From: a bacterium
Lineage (GTDB): Bacteria; UBP4; UBA4092; JAOAEQ01
Length of the DNA: 31,456 nt
Direction: 5' to 3'
Assembly (NCBI GenBank): GCA_026416715.1
Contig: JAOAEQ010000031.1
Location: 1 to 31,456, forward strand
The position numbers and the translations under genes were made by a program. The notes under the pieces are model-generated. The model saw only the letters and a program-made list of their open reading frames with translations, made no database searches and was not told the origin of the DNA. Below, piece after piece: positions 30,112-31,456 of this stretch (the first letter of the stretch is position 1; each line of letters begins with the position of its first letter).

Positions 30112-31041
30112 ATGGCAGTCAATCTAAAACAAATATCAAATAAACCGGATTTACTGACCGGTGGACATAGAGCCTGTGCAGGTTGTACCGGTCCGAGTAT
30201 TATTCGTCAAGCGTTACTCGCTTCTGATTATCCAGTAGTATGCAGTTCTGCTACCGGATGTATGGAAGTGGTTACTACGATATTTCCATATACTGCTTGG
30301 CGGGTACCGTTTATCCATAATGCGTTTGAGAATTCTGCAGCAACCATGAGCGGAGTTGAAGCAGCATATCAATCGCTTAAACGACAAGGGAAGATTAATA
30401 AAGAAATCCGATTTATCGCTTGGGGCGGAGATGGTGGAACCTATGATATTGGATTTCAGTCGTTATCTGGAGCGATGGAACGTGGCCATCGGATGCTTTA
30501 CATCTGTTATGATAACGAAGGATATATGAATACCGGAATCCAGCGGTCCGGTTCAACTCCGAAAGGAACCGCAACCACTACTACTCCGGTTGGGAAAAAA
30601 GTTGTCGGAAAACAGCAGTATAATAAAGATTTAACGTTAGCGATGATTGCGCATCATATACCTTTTGCAGCGCAAGCGTCAGTTCACAACTTCCGTGATT
30701 TCATGGAGAAAGTTCAGCGAGCGTTAGCGGTTGATGGACCATCGTTTATCAACGTTTTATCACCATGTAATCGTGGTTGGCGAGTTCCAATTGAAGACTC
30801 GATAGCAGTAGCGCGTATGGCTACCGAAACCTGTTTCTGGCCATTGTTTGAAGTAGAAAATGGTAAATGGAAACTAAACTATAAACCGAAAGAGAAAAAA
30901 CCAATTACGGAATGGTTGAAAATGCAGGGGAGATTTTCCCATTTATTTAAACCGCAGAATCAACATATAATAGATGAGATACAAGCTGAAGTTGACCGAA
31001 GATGGGCTGAACTTTTAGCGCGATGCGAACAAAATAAATAA
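30112..31041 (+). CDS. porB: Pyruvate:ferredoxin oxidoreductase, beta subunit
   Basis: 309 residues. Thiamine-diphosphate-binding subunit with one [4Fe-4S] cluster. Cluster cysteines: Cys22 and Cys25 (RACAGCTGP), Cys50 (ATGCMEVVTT) and the late Cys in LSPCNRGW. The Mg/PP site is AWGGDGGTYDIGFQSLSGAMERGH with YDNEGYMNTGIQRSGSTPKG as the second half (shown as two motifs). Start ATG 30112 follows GAGAGGGAA. It is the last gene of porGDAB. Together the four subunits interconvert pyruvate and acetyl-CoA with ferredoxin, in either direction depending on metabolism. Confidence 0.95.
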   Translation: MAVNLKQISNKPDLLTGGHRACAGCTGPSIIRQALLASDYPVVCSSATGCMEVVTTIFPYTAWRVPFIHNAFENSAATMSGVEAAYQSLKRQGKINKEIRFIAWGGDGGTYDIGFQSLSGAMERGHRMLYICYDNEGYMNTGIQRSGSTPKGTATTTTPVGKKVVGKQQYNKDLTLAMIAHHIPFAAQASVHNFRDFMEKVQRALAVDGPSFINVLSPCNRGWRVPIEDSIAVARMATETCFWPLFEVENGKWKLNYKPKEKKPITEWLKMQGRFSHLFKPQNQHIIDEIQAEVDRRWAELLARCEQNK

Positions 31042-31110
31042 ATTAGTGAATAATAATATTGTCTTACCTTAATCAGGGCTACGATACGTTAGAGTATTAA
31101 GTATAGGATT

Positions 31111-31133
31111 GAGAATGGGAACATATCATTCTC
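31111..31133 (+). repeat. Hairpin between porB and tRNA-Asn
   Basis: GAGAATG (31111-31117) and CATTCTC (31127-31133) around a nine-base loop, 70 bases after the porB stop. No T-tract follows (TGTCC), so terminator function is doubtful. Confidence 0.35.
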
Positions 31134-31161
31134 TGTCCATCGTACTTAGTACTTTCTCGGT

Positions 31162-31236
31162 TCCCCGGTAGCTCAATGGCGGAGCGAGCGGCTGTTAACC
31201 GCTAGGCTGTAGGTTCGAGTCCTACCCGGGGAGCCA
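31162..31236 (+). tRNA. tRNA-Asn (anticodon GTT)
   Basis: 75 bases. Acceptor TCCCCGG/CCGGGGA; D stem GCTC/GAGC; anticodon stem AGCGG/CCGCT with loop CTGTTAA, anticodon GTT; T stem GTAGG/CCTAC with loop TTCGAGT; discriminator G as expected for Asn; CCA is encoded. Intact by eye. Confidence 0.97.
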
Positions 31237-31256
31237 GTTTGAACGATTTTTCAAAC
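31237..31256 (+). terminator. Weak terminator-like hairpin after tRNA-Asn
   Basis: GTTTGAA-CGATTT-TTCAAAC: perfect 7-bp stem beginning at the base after the tRNA CCA. The bases after it (CTATATAAG) are not a T-tract, so it may be a processing hairpin. Confidence 0.4.
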
Positions 31257-31276
31257 CTATATAAGAAGGAATAAAA

Positions 31277-31398
31277 GAGGGTGACACTGGCTCACCGCCA
31301 GTAGTCGTCCTCGCAGTTCCACCGCTCTGGCTTTGTGCTGGAAGGTTCGCACTGTAATTCGGGAGATAAAAAGATTAACTCCTATCTCATCTTTCCCG
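31277..31398. other. GC-rich hairpin-dense island of unknown function
   Basis: A block clearly richer in G+C than its surroundings, with three neighbouring hairpins. The first (31277-31312) is nearly continuous: GAGG/CCTC, two G-T pairs, GAC/GTC, one bulge, ACTGGC/GCCAGT, loop TCACC. The second is CAGT...ACTG (31314-31354) enclosing TCC/GGA. The third is CGGGA/TCCCG (31360-31398). The G-T pairs favour an RNA read on the plus strand. On the minus strand the first hairpin is followed by TTTTATT and looks like a terminator for something to the right of the window. No open frame covers it. Confidence 0.45.
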
Positions 31399-31456
31399 TA
31401 AATTATGTCTTTAACAAGGTATTGAAACAAAAAAGGTTTTTCTTCTTGATTTATTT

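Noticed and set aside
31277-31300. 5' end of tmRNA
   Set aside because: GGGTGACACTGGC resembles a tmRNA start, but the TTCGAC that should follow is absent and the segment pairs with itself instead.
31277-31340. T-box riboswitch on the minus strand
   Set aside because: GGTGGAAC-x-GCG followed by a terminator-like hairpin is suggestive, but no Stem I or specifier loop is recognisable in the 100 bases before it, and no minus-strand gene follows; only tRNA-Asn and porB, both on the plus strand, lie there.
1-31456. Prophage, transposon, CRISPR or defence island
   Set aside because: All genes read as housekeeping, metabolic or regulatory; no integrase, transposase, terminal repeats, spaced direct repeats or nuclease clusters were found on either strand.

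Overview
The window is a compact, AT-rich bacterial chromosome segment with short intergenic gaps. It carries about 33 protein genes (one cut by the left edge), two tRNA genes and several readable sigma-70-type promoters. No phage genes, transposases or CRISPR arrays are seen. Two complete 2-oxoacid:ferredoxin oxidoreductases, several bacterial-type ferredoxin modules, a NapH-like Fe-S membrane protein, a cobalamin-type radical SAM protein and IspG point to an anaerobic or microaerophilic, ferredoxin-based metabolism. RseB/LolA-like and Spy/CpxP-like envelope proteins suggest a diderm cell. I cannot name the phylum. The gene set would suit an uncultured anaerobic lineage, but that is inference.

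Layout. 1-3208 (minus): the 5' part of rpsA with its own promoter, ispG, and an exported C39-like papain-fold protein. 3341-8246: a zinc-binding membrane protein converges on a minus-strand cluster that reads, in transcription order, Ycf46-type AAA ATPase, membrane-anchored Ycf35/DUF1257-like protein, TPR protein, DUF2997-like small protein, and a zinc-ribbon/multi-TM/signal-peptidase-like fusion. This cluster is the strongest candidate here for a poorly described system. 8352-10720 (plus): recF and a two-receiver response regulator, each with a good promoter. 10754-13452 (minus): hisB, a double-GNAT acetyltransferase and a sugar-nucleotide epimerase. 13562-14956: rarA. 14957-15393: the longest gene-free stretch, with a possible structured RNA. 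15394-18765 (minus): operon rph-rdgB-dinG.

18833-21882 (plus): an envelope-stress-type unit. It holds an ECF sigma factor, a zf-HC2 membrane anti-sigma factor and an RseB-like periplasmic protein, joined by two TAATG stop/start overlaps. A Spy-like protein with a Met/Gly/Cys-rich tail and a strong terminator follow. The sigma gene and the Spy-like gene carry matching ECF-type promoters (G[G/C]AAC-N16-CGTCTA), which implies autoregulation and a shared regulon.

21962-23884: tRNA-Gly(TCC) with a consensus promoter, a long hairpin plus T-tract ending directly at the start codon of a radical SAM gene, and a convergent 2[4Fe-4S] ferredoxin. 24140-25199: an FmdB-type zinc ribbon and the NapH-like protein. 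25384-31041: korABC-like and porGDAB operons, each with its own promoter. Together they would interconvert 2-oxoacids and acyl-CoAs using ferredoxin; the ferredoxin at 23639 resembles the delta subunit the first enzyme lacks. The end holds tRNA-Asn(GTT) and a GC-rich, hairpin-dense island of unknown function.
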